DNA of 19,401 bases, from NCBI GenBank assembly GCA_003452655.1, contig DMNR01000443.1, positions 1 through 19,401 on the forward strand, given 5' to 3'. Within the stretch, counting starts at the first letter, position 1; the number at the start of each line of letters is the position of its first letter. Positions 1 through 7,219 of this stretch are shown in pieces. A model generated the notes under the pieces. It saw only the letters and a program-made list of their open reading frames with translations, ran no database searches and was not told where the DNA came from. A program made the position numbers and the translations under genes. The DNA comes from Actinomycetota bacterium. Lineage in GTDB: Bacteria > Actinomycetota > Actinomycetes > S36-B12 > UBA10799.

Positions 1-581
1 ACGGCAACATCAACCCCTGCCGCGCTCACAGCGATCGTTGTTCCTCGACCCGCCAGTGCACCTCGATGACTAGCGGCATCGATCCCCATGGCACCTCCCG
101 ACACCACACACCAACCCTCAGCCGCAAGCTGGGCACAAAGCTCCTCCGCCGCCCAGACCCCATACCCCGTGGCTGCCCGTGCGCCAACAACAGCAATGCT
201 GCGGGAAACAACGGGACGCAGCGCAACCGAACCTTGGACCCGAAGCACCAGGGGCGCGCGGTCGGTCAGATCATCGAGTTGGGTGGGCCAATCCGCGGTT
301 CCTGGAACAACCAGCGCAATAGCCCGCGTAGCGACGCTTTCGAGTTCCTTCTCGGCGGTTCTCAGCCAATCGACCTCACGCCATCTGCGTGAGAGCGCCG
401 CCACGCCCCTGGGCATGGCGCCGTTGGCAGACAACATGTCCACCGCACCTTCGGCAGTGAACTCCTCGACGAGTTGCCCGATGACTTCATTACCGGGTTC
501 GAATGCACTCGACAACCCAAGCCGACACAGGACGTCCGTCACGCTTCCGGGTCCTTCGACACCAGCGCTCACCTCGCTCAT
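1..581 (-). CDS. dprA: DNA processing protein DprA, N-terminal part (cut by window edge)
   Basis: DprA loads RecA onto incoming single-stranded DNA during natural transformation. The reading frame starts at ATG 581-579, one base after the TGA stop of yifB, which suggests translational coupling, and stays open for 193 codons to the left edge. The first ~85 residues form the variable N-terminal region. The Rossmann-fold core follows, with VVGARAATGYG (residues 131-141) and SGGAMGIDAASHRGAL (161-176), the DprA/Smf signature that contacts DNA. The C-terminal part lies outside the window. It directly follows yifB, another gene linked to transformation, in the order usual for actinobacteria. Family assignment is seen directly in the motifs. 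An active competence role is inference, because many actinobacteria carry dprA without known competence. Confidence 0.93.
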   Translation of the reverse strand, partial: MSEVSAGVEGPGSVTDVLCRLGLSSAFEPGNEVIGQLVEEFTAEGAVDMLSANGAMPRGVAALSRRWREVDWLRTAEKELESVATRAIALVVPGTADWPTQLDDLTDRAPLVLRVQGSVALRPVVSRSIAVVGARAATGYGVWAAEELCAQLAAEGWCVVSGGAMGIDAASHRGALAGRGTTIAVSAAGVDVA

Positions 582-582
582 G

Positions 583-2151
583 TCACGCCGCCCACTGTTG
601 TTCCGAGGCACGAAGTTCGATGGCCGCGTCTATGTCTGCGGCAGTCGGTTCCTCACGTCCAGCCAGTGCGGCGATGCTCCACGCCACTCTGACAACTCGA
701 TCTCGCCCACGCATGCTGTCCTTGCGACTCGCGGAATCCAGCCTTTGGCGAGAGCTGGGACTCAATGGCCACCGCGTCGCGAGCTGTTCGGCAGGGACCT
801 GGACCATCAACGACCAGCCTGTACCCACAAGCCGCTGCCTAATACAGTCCCGAGCTTGTTGCACACGTGCGGCGATTTGCCCAGATGTATCACCGACTAC
901 ATCGGCTTCCAGACTGGCCAGCGACGGGCGAGTCAACACCACACGGACATCCACCCGGTCCAGCAGCGGACCAGAGAGCCGGGACAGGTACTTGCGCCGT
1001 TGCGTTGGGGTACACCGACACACAGCTCCCCGGTGGGTATCGAGTGCATTGCCACATGGACACGGGTTGGTGGCGAGGACCAACTGGAAGTCGGCGGGAA
1101 GGCACAACTGGAAGCCCGCCCGAGCGATCGTCACACTGCCGGACTCCAGGGGTTCCCGCAGCGCGTCGAGGACACTCGGCTCAAACTCGGCGGCCTCATC
1201 GAGGAACAACACACCATGATGCGCAAGGGACACCATTCCAATCGACGGACGGTTGTCGGACCCACCGCCAACCATCGCCGCCCGCGAAGCCGTGTGATGT
1301 GGAGCGAACCACGGCGCGCAACGTGCCAGGCCAGTTCCGGCGCTGTCGAGGCGGCCACTGAGCTGGTGAATTGACGTCACCTCAAGTGCCTGTTCGTCGT
1401 CGAGGTTCGGCAGAATCCCAGGGAGGCGTTCGGCGAGCAACGTCTTGCCGACGCCCGCTCGCCCCAACAGCGCAACATGGTGACCACCAGCGGCGGCGAT
1501 TTCGAGGGCACGCTTGGCTTCCGGTTGACCTTTTACGTCCGACATATCTTTGTACGCTCGAGCGTCACTACTGGACTCAAGTGCCACGAAGGCCGGTGCC
1601 GACAGGTCCACTCCTGGATCTACCTCCTGCTCCCCCAGCAATCGAGCCGCCAAGGCTCGCAGACTGGGCGCTTCGATGACTTCTAGTCCAGGCACGGCTC
1701 GCAAGCAAAGGCAATCGGAAGATCCGGCGGCTATTGCCGAGGGCACCCGACCGGACGAGCGCCTCATTGCCAGGGCGGTGGCGAGTGCTCCTGGCGCAGG
1801 CCGCACCATTCCGTCAAGTCCGAGCTCACCGAGGCTGAGGATTCGCCCCACTTCCTGAACCGGCAGTTGCCCATCGGCAGCCAAGATCGCCAGCGCGATT
1901 GCCAGATCCAGACCCGAGCCACGCTTGGGCAGCCAGGCGGGGCTCAAGCTGACAGTGGTCTTCACATTTGGCCATTTCAGACCACTGTTCACGACGGCTG
2001 CCCGAACCCGATCGCGCGCTTCGTTCAGAGCCGTGTCTGGCAGGCCGACAATCGATAGGCCCGGAAGCCCCTGGCTGAGATCCGCCTCAACCTCCACGAT
2101 ATTCGCTCGAACACCGACGATGACTGCCGAGAATGTCTTGGCTAGGCCCAT
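583..2151 (-). CDS. yifB: YifB/ComM family Mg-chelatase-like AAA+ ATPase
   Basis: ComM/YifB proteins are hexameric AAA+ helicases; in Vibrio and Haemophilus ComM promotes branch migration during integration of transforming DNA. Counting from the GTG one codon upstream, the protein has an N-terminal ChlI-like domain (residues ~1-190, with GLPGLSIVGLPD at 29-40), a Walker A GRAGVGKT (231-238), a Walker B GVLFLDE (314-320), a sensor-like ATNPCPCG (361-368) and an arginine-finger segment SGPLLDRVD (394-402), then a C-terminal lid domain. Total length is ~522 residues, normal for the family. ATG at 2151 overlaps the yraN stop by one base (TGATG); GTG at 2154 would add one residue. It is coupled to yraN upstream and dprA downstream. 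The Walker A has RAGVG where many relatives have PPGSG or PPGTG, but the essential GKT is kept. Confidence 0.95.
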   Translation of the reverse strand: MGLAKTFSAVIVGVRANIVEVEADLSQGLPGLSIVGLPDTALNEARDRVRAAVVNSGLKWPNVKTTVSLSPAWLPKRGSGLDLAIALAILAADGQLPVQEVGRILSLGELGLDGMVRPAPGALATALAMRRSSGRVPSAIAAGSSDCLCLRAVPGLEVIEAPSLRALAARLLGEQEVDPGVDLSAPAFVALESSSDARAYKDMSDVKGQPEAKRALEIAAAGGHHVALLGRAGVGKTLLAERLPGILPNLDDEQALEVTSIHQLSGRLDSAGTGLARCAPWFAPHHTASRAAMVGGGSDNRPSIGMVSLAHHGVLFLDEAAEFEPSVLDALREPLESGSVTIARAGFQLCLPADFQLVLATNPCPCGNALDTHRGAVCRCTPTQRRKYLSRLSGPLLDRVDVRVVLTRPSLASLEADVVGDTSGQIAARVQQARDCIRQRLVGTGWSLMVQVPAEQLATRWPLSPSSRQRLDSASRKDSMRGRDRVVRVAWSIAALAGREEPTAADIDAAIELRASEQQWAA

Positions 2152-2534
2152 CACTGAACTCCGACCAGGTGCTTAATCTTCGCTGGACCGCGTGGCGCGC
2201 GCCAGACTGCCACAACGTCGATACGCAGTCCGTCTACCTGTACTGGATGATCAGCAAGCCACTCCGCTGCCAAGCGGCGCAACCTGCTGAGCTTGGTAGG
2301 GGTGACTGCAGCAAGCGGTCCACCGAACTCATCGTTCGTGCGGGTCTTCACCTCGCACACCACGAGTACCGCACCGTCGAGCGCGACGAGGTCAACCTCG
2401 CCGCTGCGCCCGCGCCAGTTCCGATCAATAATTTCTAGCCCGGCGTCCTGTAGGTACCGGGCCGCGACATCTTCGCCGTAGCGACCCAAGGACTTCTCTC
2501 GAAGTCGTGGCGACGCCGTAGTTCTGGGCTCCAT
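2151..2534 (-). CDS. yraN: YraN family (UPF0102) endonuclease-like protein
   Basis: YraN proteins have a restriction-endonuclease-like fold; their cellular role is poorly defined. The 127-residue protein shows the conserved core LGRYGEDVAARYL (residues 16-28), then GEVDLVALDG (45-54) and VCEVKTR (59-65), which supply the acidic residues and lysine (E46, D48, E61, K63) of a PD-(D/E)xK-type site. The frame can be extended to a TTG at 2570, but ATG 2534 has a strong GGAGG eight bases upstream and gives the usual family length, so it is preferred. Its stop overlaps the yifB start, so the two are probably cotranslated. Family membership is clear; nuclease activity is inferred from the motif. Confidence 0.9.
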   Translation of the reverse strand: MEPRTTASPRLREKSLGRYGEDVAARYLQDAGLEIIDRNWRGRSGEVDLVALDGAVLVVCEVKTRTNDEFGGPLAAVTPTKLSRLRRLAAEWLADHPVQVDGLRIDVVAVWRAPRGPAKIKHLVGVQ

Positions 2535-2542
2535 GAGCTCCA

Positions 2543-2547
2543 CCTCC
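2543..2547 (-). promoter_or_regulatory. Ribosome binding site deciding the yraN start
   Basis: The minus strand reads GGAGG eight bases before ATG 2534. This favours the shorter yraN reading over the TTG at 2570. Confidence 0.75.
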
Positions 2548-2600
2548 GACGCCCACTTTGGCCCCTGCAAGGGTGTTCAAAGGTCCAATGCGCAGCGTCA

Positions 2601-2636
2601 TGTGGAGAAGTCAGCGGCGAATCCCGCTGTGGAAAA
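2601..2636 (-). repeat. Small hairpin flanked by two DnaA-box-like nonamers
   Basis: The 112-base spacer between the DUF2469 gene and yraN holds a perfect 6-bp inverted repeat (CAGCGG at 2612-2617, CCGCTG at 2624-2629, 6-base loop). On the minus strand it is flanked by TTTTCCACA (2636-2628) and TTCTCCACA (2609-2601), each close to the DnaA box TTWTCCACA. No T-run follows the stem, so a classical terminator is not evident. DnaA binding is speculative. Confidence 0.3.
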
Positions 2637-2646
2637 GACTTGCTGT

Positions 2647-2958
2647 CTACTGCTCCGAGGCCGCAACTGCGGGCTTCGCCAAGTCCTCGATGTTGACGTC
2701 CTTGAACGTCAGGACACGGACACGCTTCACGAAGCGCGCCTGGCGGTACATGTCCCAGACCCAGGCATCGGTCATGTTGACTTCGAAGAAGACCTCACCG
2801 CCGTCCGTCGACCGGACTTGAACATCGACGTTGTTTGTCAGATAGAAGCGGCGCTCGGTTTCGACCACATGTGCGAACAACCCCACAACGTCGCGGTACT
2901 CCCGGTAGAGCGCGAGTTCGACCTCAGTTTCGTACCGCTCGAGATCTTCAGTACTCAT
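2647..2958 (-). CDS. DUF2469 family conserved actinobacterial protein
   Basis: A 103-residue protein of unknown function found almost only in actinobacteria, next to rnhB (Rv2901c in Mycobacterium tuberculosis is the equivalent, from memory). It begins MSTEDLERYETEVELALYREYRDV in outline (residues 1-24), then has a β-rich middle with FYLTNNVDVQVR (38-49) and FFEVNMTDAWVWDMYR (57-72), and ends in a short loose tail. It has no signal peptide, membrane segment or recognisable catalytic motif. Start ATG 2958 overlaps the rnhB stop in an ATGA arrangement and has a GGGAGG site inside the end of rnhB, so it is translationally coupled to RNase HII. The biochemical role is not known. Confidence 0.9.
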   Translation of the reverse strand: MSTEDLERYETEVELALYREYRDVVGLFAHVVETERRFYLTNNVDVQVRSTDGGEVFFEVNMTDAWVWDMYRQARFVKRVRVLTFKDVNIEDLAKPAVAASEQ

Positions 2959-3677
2959 GCAGCGCCCTCCCGGCTGATCAGTTCCGTGCGCGCACCGGAT
3001 TCATCGTGACGCACTTGGGCACGCCGAACCGGAGCAAAGGATTGTCGGTGAACGGGTGACGGGCCGAATTCTGCCAAAGCCTCACGGTGCATCGACGTAA
3101 CGTATCCCTTATGGACTCCAAATCCGTATTGCGGCCACTGCGCGTCTAGCTCCACCATGATTCGGTCACGGGTGACCTTTGCCAACACGCCCGCGGCACT
3201 GACGCACCCACACACCTGGTCGCCCTTCCAGACGCCGAGGTTGGGCATCGCCAAACCTGGCACGGCGAAGCCGTCACTGAGTACGTAGTCGACATGGCTA
3301 TCAAGGCGAGCGAGCGCTCTGCGCATACCTTCGATATTCGCAACGTGGAGGCCAATACGATCGACCTCCTGCGGCGGAACGATCACGGTCGACCAGCTGA
3401 CCGCGTGGGCCGTCACCTGGTCGTACACACGCTCGCGGGCGGCGGGAGTCAAAAGCTTGGAATCGGCCAGCTCCCCCAGTGCACGCACCGTCCTGGTTGA
3501 TGTGACATCCAGGATGGCGGCACCCACGACCAGCGGACCCGCGCACGCACCGCGCCCGGCCTCATCCACACCGGCAATCCCGATGAACCCAGATCGCTGC
3601 AGCGCCCGCTCGTAACGGAACAGCGAATCTGCTGGTCCCGTTACGCGGCGGCGCGGCACACGCGTGGGCAGGGTCAT
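2955..3677 (-). CDS. rnhB: Ribonuclease HII
   Basis: RNase HII cuts the RNA strand of RNA-DNA hybrids and starts removal of misincorporated ribonucleotides. From ATG 3677 the protein is 240 residues. It has the diagnostic IAGVDEAGRGACAGPLV segment (34-50) with acidic residues D38 and E39 and the GRG motif that reads the ribonucleotide 2'-OH, ADSKLLT (71-77), D135 in VLSDG, and the KVTRDR motif (167-172) with the last metal ligand D171. HKGYVTSMHREAL (189-201) is also typical. The frame is open upstream to 3788 but would then overlap lepB, so ATG 3677, eight bases past the lepB stop, is chosen. It sits between the signal peptidase genes and the DUF2469 gene. Confidence 0.95.
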   Translation of the reverse strand: MTLPTRVPRRRVTGPADSLFRYERALQRSGFIGIAGVDEAGRGACAGPLVVGAAILDVTSTRTVRALGELADSKLLTPAARERVYDQVTAHAVSWSTVIVPPQEVDRIGLHVANIEGMRRALARLDSHVDYVLSDGFAVPGLAMPNLGVWKGDQVCGCVSAAGVLAKVTRDRIMVELDAQWPQYGFGVHKGYVTSMHREALAEFGPSPVHRQSFAPVRRAQVRHDESGARTELISREGAA

Positions 3678-3682
3678 ACGTA

Positions 3683-4432
3683 TCAGTTTTGAGCGGCTGG
3701 AGCGGTCGTCTGATTCTGGTTGTTCAACGCCGGGTTGTTGAACGGGATCTCGGGAATCGGCACCGTTCCAAACTGGCTGAAAGGCCAAACCTTGAGGAAC
3801 ACCTTGCCCACCACGTTGTCAACGGGAACCCCACCATCGTTCTTTTCGAGGTGATAACGCGAGTCGGCCGATGAACCACGGTTATCGCCCATCACAAAGA
3901 TTGAGTCGGCCGGAACAACGATGTCGAATGGCACTTGGTCCGTGCCATTGCCCGGCTTGATGTAGGGCTCAACAAGTCCTACCCCATTGAGGACGATTTG
4001 GCCCTTCGCGTCACAGCACATGACGTGATCGCCGGCGATCCCAATTGCGCGCTTGACCAGATCGTCACCAGAACTTGACGGCAGCAATCCGATGAACTCC
4101 ATAGCCTTTGCAACCGGCCCAACGGTCGTCTTTGTCGGAGGTAGCCACCCGCCGGGATCCTTGAACACGATGACGTCACCGCGGCTGACACCAGAAATTC
4201 GGGTGGTGATCTTGGAAGCCAAGATCCGATCGTTGATCAGCAGGGTGTTTTCCATCGAAGCACTCGGGACGTAGAAAGCCTGAATGAAGAAGGTCCTCAC
4301 GACAACGGAGAGCACCAACGCGCACACCAGAACGATCGCTACCTCACGAACGAACCGCCAGGTTCCGCCCGCATCCTTTTTGGATTCGTCGCTGTTCGCC
4401 GTGCCACCGCCCACACTGTCGCTGGAACTCAC
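3683..4432 (-). CDS. lepB: Signal peptidase I (downstream copy)
   Basis: Type I signal peptidase removes signal peptides from exported proteins at the outer face of the membrane. From GTG 4432 the protein is 249 residues: a short charged cytoplasmic N-terminus, one membrane segment (VAIVLVCALVLSVVV region, ~31-46), then the catalytic domain. The serine of VPSASMENTL (Ser59) and the lysine of LVKRAIGIAGD (Lys127) form the Ser-Lys dyad, and MGDNRGSSADSR (181-192) is the last conserved box. The GTG is chosen over a TTG at 4459 because GGAG lies five bases upstream and the upstream lepB ends one base before it (TGA C GTG). The tail is rich in Asn, Gln and Pro. Both copies share a CCDA-x-G loop, consistent with tandem duplication. 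Confidence 0.94.
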   Translation of the reverse strand: MSSSDSVGGGTANSDESKKDAGGTWRFVREVAIVLVCALVLSVVVRTFFIQAFYVPSASMENTLLINDRILASKITTRISGVSRGDVIVFKDPGGWLPPTKTTVGPVAKAMEFIGLLPSSSGDDLVKRAIGIAGDHVMCCDAKGQIVLNGVGLVEPYIKPGNGTDQVPFDIVVPADSIFVMGDNRGSSADSRYHLEKNDGGVPVDNVVGKVFLKVWPFSQFGTVPIPEIPFNNPALNNQNQTTAPAAQN

Positions 4433-4433
4433 G

Positions 4434-5102
4434 TCATCTCCGGTAGGTCGGCGAATCAATCGAACGTCCGGACGATAGCGGCCACACCACTGCCATCGCG
4501 CGACCGACTACCCGTTCTTCTGGAACAAACCCACCGCCAGGTGCCCCAAGGTAGGCCCGTGAGTCAGCCGAGTCCGAACGGTGATCACCCATGAGCCAGA
4601 GTTTGCCGACAGGCACTCGAACGCTGAACGTGAGACTGCTCGGTACATCTCCTGGGTAGAGATATTGCGATTCATCGAGGGCGACACCATCCACAGTGAG
4701 CTTGCCCGACGCATCACAACACGCGATGCGCTCACCCGGCAATCCAACGACTCGCTTGACGAACATCGTCGCCCCAGGTGCTGGTTCGTTGAAAATTCCT
4801 TTGCCGTCGAAAACGACAACATCGCCGCGTTCGATCGAGCGGAATCGGTAACTGACCTTTTCTGCAAACACACGTTCGCCTGGAGAAACAGTCATCTGCA
4901 TCGAGTCCGAAGGGATCGAGAAGATCTGACCAACAAACGCCTTCGTACCGAACGCCCCGATCAATGCACAGGCAAGCAAGATTGCGGCGTCGATACTCAG
5001 TCGACGTGGCCGAGAGTGCTTCGCAGACGCCGATTGCGACGCCCGGAGTTCCCGCTCAGATTGTGGGCCCGAACTCGAGGCAGCTCTTTGGGTGGTGGCC
5101 AT
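4434..5102 (-). CDS. lepB: Signal peptidase I (upstream copy)
   Basis: A second type I signal peptidase, coupled to the one downstream. From ATG 5102 it is 222 residues; a GTG at 5144 would add 14, and neither start has a strong ribosome site, so the start is uncertain. A basic linker (SRPRR) precedes one membrane segment (IDAAILLACALIGAFG, ~37-52). The catalytic Ser67 lies in IPSDSMQMTV and Lys116 in FVKRVVGLPGE, with the MGDHRSDSADSR box near 171-182. All catalytic residues are present, so it should be active. The residues after the catalytic Ser (SMQMTV against SMENTL in its neighbour) differ, which may give different substrate preference; this is inference. It follows rplS by about 106 bases without an obvious terminator. 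Confidence 0.92.
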   Translation of the reverse strand: MATTQRAASSSGPQSERELRASQSASAKHSRPRRLSIDAAILLACALIGAFGTKAFVGQIFSIPSDSMQMTVSPGERVFAEKVSYRFRSIERGDVVVFDGKGIFNEPAPGATMFVKRVVGLPGERIACCDASGKLTVDGVALDESQYLYPGDVPSSLTFSVRVPVGKLWLMGDHRSDSADSRAYLGAPGGGFVPEERVVGRAMAVVWPLSSGRSIDSPTYRR

Positions 5103-5208
5103 TGCCGGGCAGCCTACCTGGCAAAACGGGTCTTTCCGCGGCACGCGCCACCGGTGTGCCGAGGCCAGCTTTGGGCGATTTCACCCGGTCACTGACATCG
5201 GTAGACGA

Positions 5209-5562
5209 CTACTTAACGTTGTCGCGCTTTTCCTTGATCTTGGCGGCCTTACCACGGAGATCACGCAGGTAGTAGAGCTTCGCGCGACGCACATCGCCGC
5301 GGCTCACCAGTTCGATCTTCTCGATGATCGGCGAGTGAACTGGGAAGGTTCGCTCAACGCCGCAGCCGAAGCTGACCTTGCGAACCGTGAAGGTCTCACT
5401 GACCCCGCCGCCTTGACGTCGGATGACGATTCCGGCAAAGACCTGGACGCGGGACCGGTTACCTTCGACAACCTTCACGTGAACCTTCAGCGAGTCACCG
5501 GCGCGGAATTCTGGAACGTCATCGCGCAATGATGCTGAGTTAACTGAATCAAGGGTATGCAT
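5209..5562 (-). CDS. rplS: 50S ribosomal protein L19
   Basis: L19 sits at the 30S-50S interface of the ribosome. The 117-residue protein matches the family over its length: [19 protein letters not shown] (16-34), [12 protein letters not shown] (40-51), the [20 protein letters not shown] stretch (58-77), and the basic C-terminus [20 protein letters not shown] (92-111). ATG 5562 has AGGAG four bases upstream. It follows trmD after 145 bases, in the order rpsP-(khpA)-rimM-trmD-rplS that is widespread in bacteria. The spacer suggests it may also have its own promoter or leader. Confidence 0.97.
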   Translation of the reverse strand: MHTLDSVNSASLRDDVPEFRAGDSLKVHVKVVEGNRSRVQVFAGIVIRRQGGGVSETFTVRKVSFGCGVERTFPVHSPIIEKIELVSRGDVRRAKLYYLRDLRGKAAKIKEKRDNVK

Positions 5563-5566
5563 GTTT

Positions 5567-5571
5567 CTCCT
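5567..5571 (-). promoter_or_regulatory. Ribosome binding site of rplS
   Basis: AGGAG on the minus strand, four bases before ATG 5562, fixes the rplS start. Confidence 0.75.
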
Positions 5572-5631
5572 GCACGTACGCCCGCCACAGGTCGCCGTTG
5601 TGCTGATTGGGTCAAGCTGCCAGTGCTGAAC

Positions 5632-5700
5632 ACCTTATTCGCATGACCCCCCGTGGCAGGTCTGTGCGCGGTTTCAGCGTCGGTCAAGTGTGCCACACGG
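5632..5700 (-). promoter_or_regulatory. trmD-rplS spacer with imperfect stem and possible promoter
   Basis: The 145-base spacer upstream of rplS holds an imperfect inverted repeat: CCGTGGCA (plus strand 5651-5658) pairs with TGCCACACGG (5691-5700) around a 2-base bulge, with a long loop. On the minus strand, TAAGGT lies just after it near 5637-5632 and fits an actinobacterial -10 (TANNNT), though no good -35 is present. This could be a leader, a weak terminator or a secondary promoter for rplS; the sequence does not decide. Confidence 0.25.
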
Positions 5701-5707
5701 GTAAGTC

Positions 5708-6415
5708 CTACTGCGAGGACAGGTCAGGCCTGTGCGCCGACGTACGGCGAACCGATTCCTCGGCACGCCATTGCGCGATCGCGCCGTGGTCGCCGGAGAG
5801 CAGCACGTCGGGCACAGTCAAACCTCGCCACGACGCGGGTTTGGTGAAGACGCGACCTTCGAGCGCACCCCCGATGCGCCCCGGGGCAAAGCTGTCGTCC
5901 ACGGCACTCACGACGTTTCCCAACACCCCCGGTACCAAACGAATCGTCGCCTCCGCGATGACCAAAGCTGCCGCCTCACCCCCGGCCAGCACATAGTCGC
6001 CGATACTCACCTCGACGACCTTGACGCTTTCACGGTAATAGTCGAAGACCCGCGAATCGATGCCTTCATAGCGACCGCAGGCAATGATCAGCCACTGCGT
6101 TTGCGCGAACTCCGCAGCCGTGCTCTGAACGAAGGGCACCCCGCTGGGAGTGGGTACAACCAGTGTCGCGTTGGCGGCCTCTGGATCCGAACCAAGGATG
6201 GAATCGATGGCTTCACCCCACGGCTGCGCCTTCATCACCATTCCGGGTCCCCCACCGAAGGGTGTGTCATCAACTGTTCGGTGGCGATCGTGAGTGAACT
6301 CGCGCAAGTCGTGGACCCGCAGGTCAACTTGACCGCGTTCAATCGCCTTTCCCACGAGCGAGAGCCGCAGCGGCTCAAGATACTGCGGGAAAATCGAGAT
6401 GACATCAATACGCAT
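5708..6415 (-). CDS. trmD: tRNA (guanine-N1-)-methyltransferase TrmD
   Basis: TrmD methylates G37 next to the anticodon using S-adenosylmethionine, preventing +1 frameshifting. The 235-residue protein starts MRIDVISIFPQYLEPL, and carries DDTPFGGGPGMVMK (49-62), the SPOUT-knot motifs ACGRYEGIDSRV (111-122) and SIGDYVLAGGE (137-147), PGVLGN (162-167), and KPASWRGLTVPDVLLSGDH (192-210), all hallmarks of the family. ATG 6415 lies two bases after the rimM stop with AGGA inside the end of rimM, so the two are coupled. Order rimM-trmD-rplS is the usual one. Nothing odd in length or key residues. Confidence 0.97.
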   Translation of the reverse strand: MRIDVISIFPQYLEPLRLSLVGKAIERGQVDLRVHDLREFTHDRHRTVDDTPFGGGPGMVMKAQPWGEAIDSILGSDPEAANATLVVPTPSGVPFVQSTAAEFAQTQWLIIACGRYEGIDSRVFDYYRESVKVVEVSIGDYVLAGGEAAALVIAEATIRLVPGVLGNVVSAVDDSFAPGRIGGALEGRVFTKPASWRGLTVPDVLLSGDHGAIAQWRAEESVRRTSAHRPDLSSQ

Positions 6416-6417
6416 GG

Positions 6418-6993
6418 CTAGTCCTGCGGGCCGGACGATTCATCGTCGTCCTCAACATCGTCTTCCAACAGACCGGGTGGAGCATCGATGACAACCTTGC
6501 CAGCAGCTAGGTCAACCGTGGGAACGATCGCCGAGACGAAGGGGATCAGCCGCTCAGACCCGTCCACCAATTGCACAGCCAGCAAGTCCTGAGCCGGCAG
6601 GTGAACGACGTCGTTAACCTGCCCGATGACCGTGCCAGCCGGATCAGTTGCCACTAACCCTTGAAGCTGCCGGTCGAAGAACTCCCCATCTTCACCCGGC
6701 AACTCTTTGGGATCGATGTCCGTTTCGAGCAGTGCGTTGCGCAATTCCTCCGCGCCATTGCGGGTTTCGACCCCAACGAAATGGGCGATCAGCCTGCCCG
6801 AGTGTTCCTTGGTCGTCTCGATCTGGAGGTTTCCGTTTACCGGGTCCCCCGCATAGAGCACGTTGCCGTCTGAAAAGCGAACTTCGGGAACGTCGGTCAG
6901 CGGTTGCACATAGACGTCACCGTGAATGCCATGCGGCTTTCCGATCCGCCCAACGACGACTCGTTCTCCCGAGTCGTTAGCGTCCGTCGACAT
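6418..6993 (-). CDS. rimM: Ribosome maturation factor RimM
   Basis: RimM binds S19 and helps mature the 3' head domain of the 30S subunit. From ATG 6993 the protein is 191 residues. The N-terminal RimM domain has VVVGRIGKPHGIHGDVYVQP (14-33), followed by a PRC-barrel domain with FDRQLQGLVATD and VNDVVHLPAQDLLAV, and a very acidic tail (LLEDDVEDDDESSGPQD). The frame stays open back to 7143, but that would overlap khpA almost completely. ATG 6993 overlaps khpA by 17 bases and gives a normal length; its ribosome site is weak, which fits coupling. It lies between khpA and trmD. Confidence 0.93.
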   Translation of the reverse strand: MSTDANDSGERVVVGRIGKPHGIHGDVYVQPLTDVPEVRFSDGNVLYAGDPVNGNLQIETTKEHSGRLIAHFVGVETRNGAEELRNALLETDIDPKELPGEDGEFFDRQLQGLVATDPAGTVIGQVNDVVHLPAQDLLAVQLVDGSERLIPFVSAIVPTVDLAAGKVVIDAPPGLLEDDVEDDDESSGPQD

Positions 6994-7219
6994 CCACAAA
7001 ATCGATGCGCACGGGGCCGCCCTTGCTGAGCGCACCGACGACGGTCCGCAGAGCGGTCGCAGTCCTACCTGCCCGACCAATGACGCGACCCATGTCATCG
7101 GGATGAACCCGAACGTCCAACGTTGTTCCGCGGCCGCGACCACGGCGTGTGCTCACGTCGACATCATCAGGATTGGCGACGATGCCCCGCACGAGGTGCT
7201 CAAGTGCGTCAACAAGCAC
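6977..7219 (-). CDS. khpA: KH-domain RNA-binding protein KhpA
   Basis: KhpA (YlqC family) is a single-KH-domain RNA-binding protein, partner of KhpB in other Gram-positive bacteria, with effects on cell size and on small-RNA regulation. The 80-residue protein begins with LVDALEHLVRGIVANPDDVDV (2-22) and carries the KH signature MGRVIGRAGRTATALRTVV, whose GRAG loop (GxxG) contacts RNA. The gene starts at GTG 7219, overlapping the rpsP stop by one base (TAGTG), with GGAGG four bases upstream inside the last codons of rpsP. Its place between rpsP and rimM is typical. There is no KhpB partner in the window. Confidence 0.94.
   Translation of the reverse strand: MLVDALEHLVRGIVANPDDVDVSTRRGRGRGTTLDVRVHPDDMGRVIGRAGRTATALRTVVGALSKGGPVRIDFVDVDGR

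Noticed and set aside
88..1374. A 428-codon open frame on the plus strand
   Set aside because: It lies fully antisense to dprA and yifB, has no family motif, is low-complexity in Ser/Thr/Arg, and is explained by the GC-rich codon pattern of the opposite genes.
3678..3788. Longer rnhB beginning at 3788
   Set aside because: It would overlap the end of lepB by over 100 bases, and the added residues are an out-of-frame reading of the LepB tail.
6993..7143. Longer rimM beginning at 7143
   Set aside because: It would overlap nearly all of khpA and add 50 residues not belonging to the RimM family.
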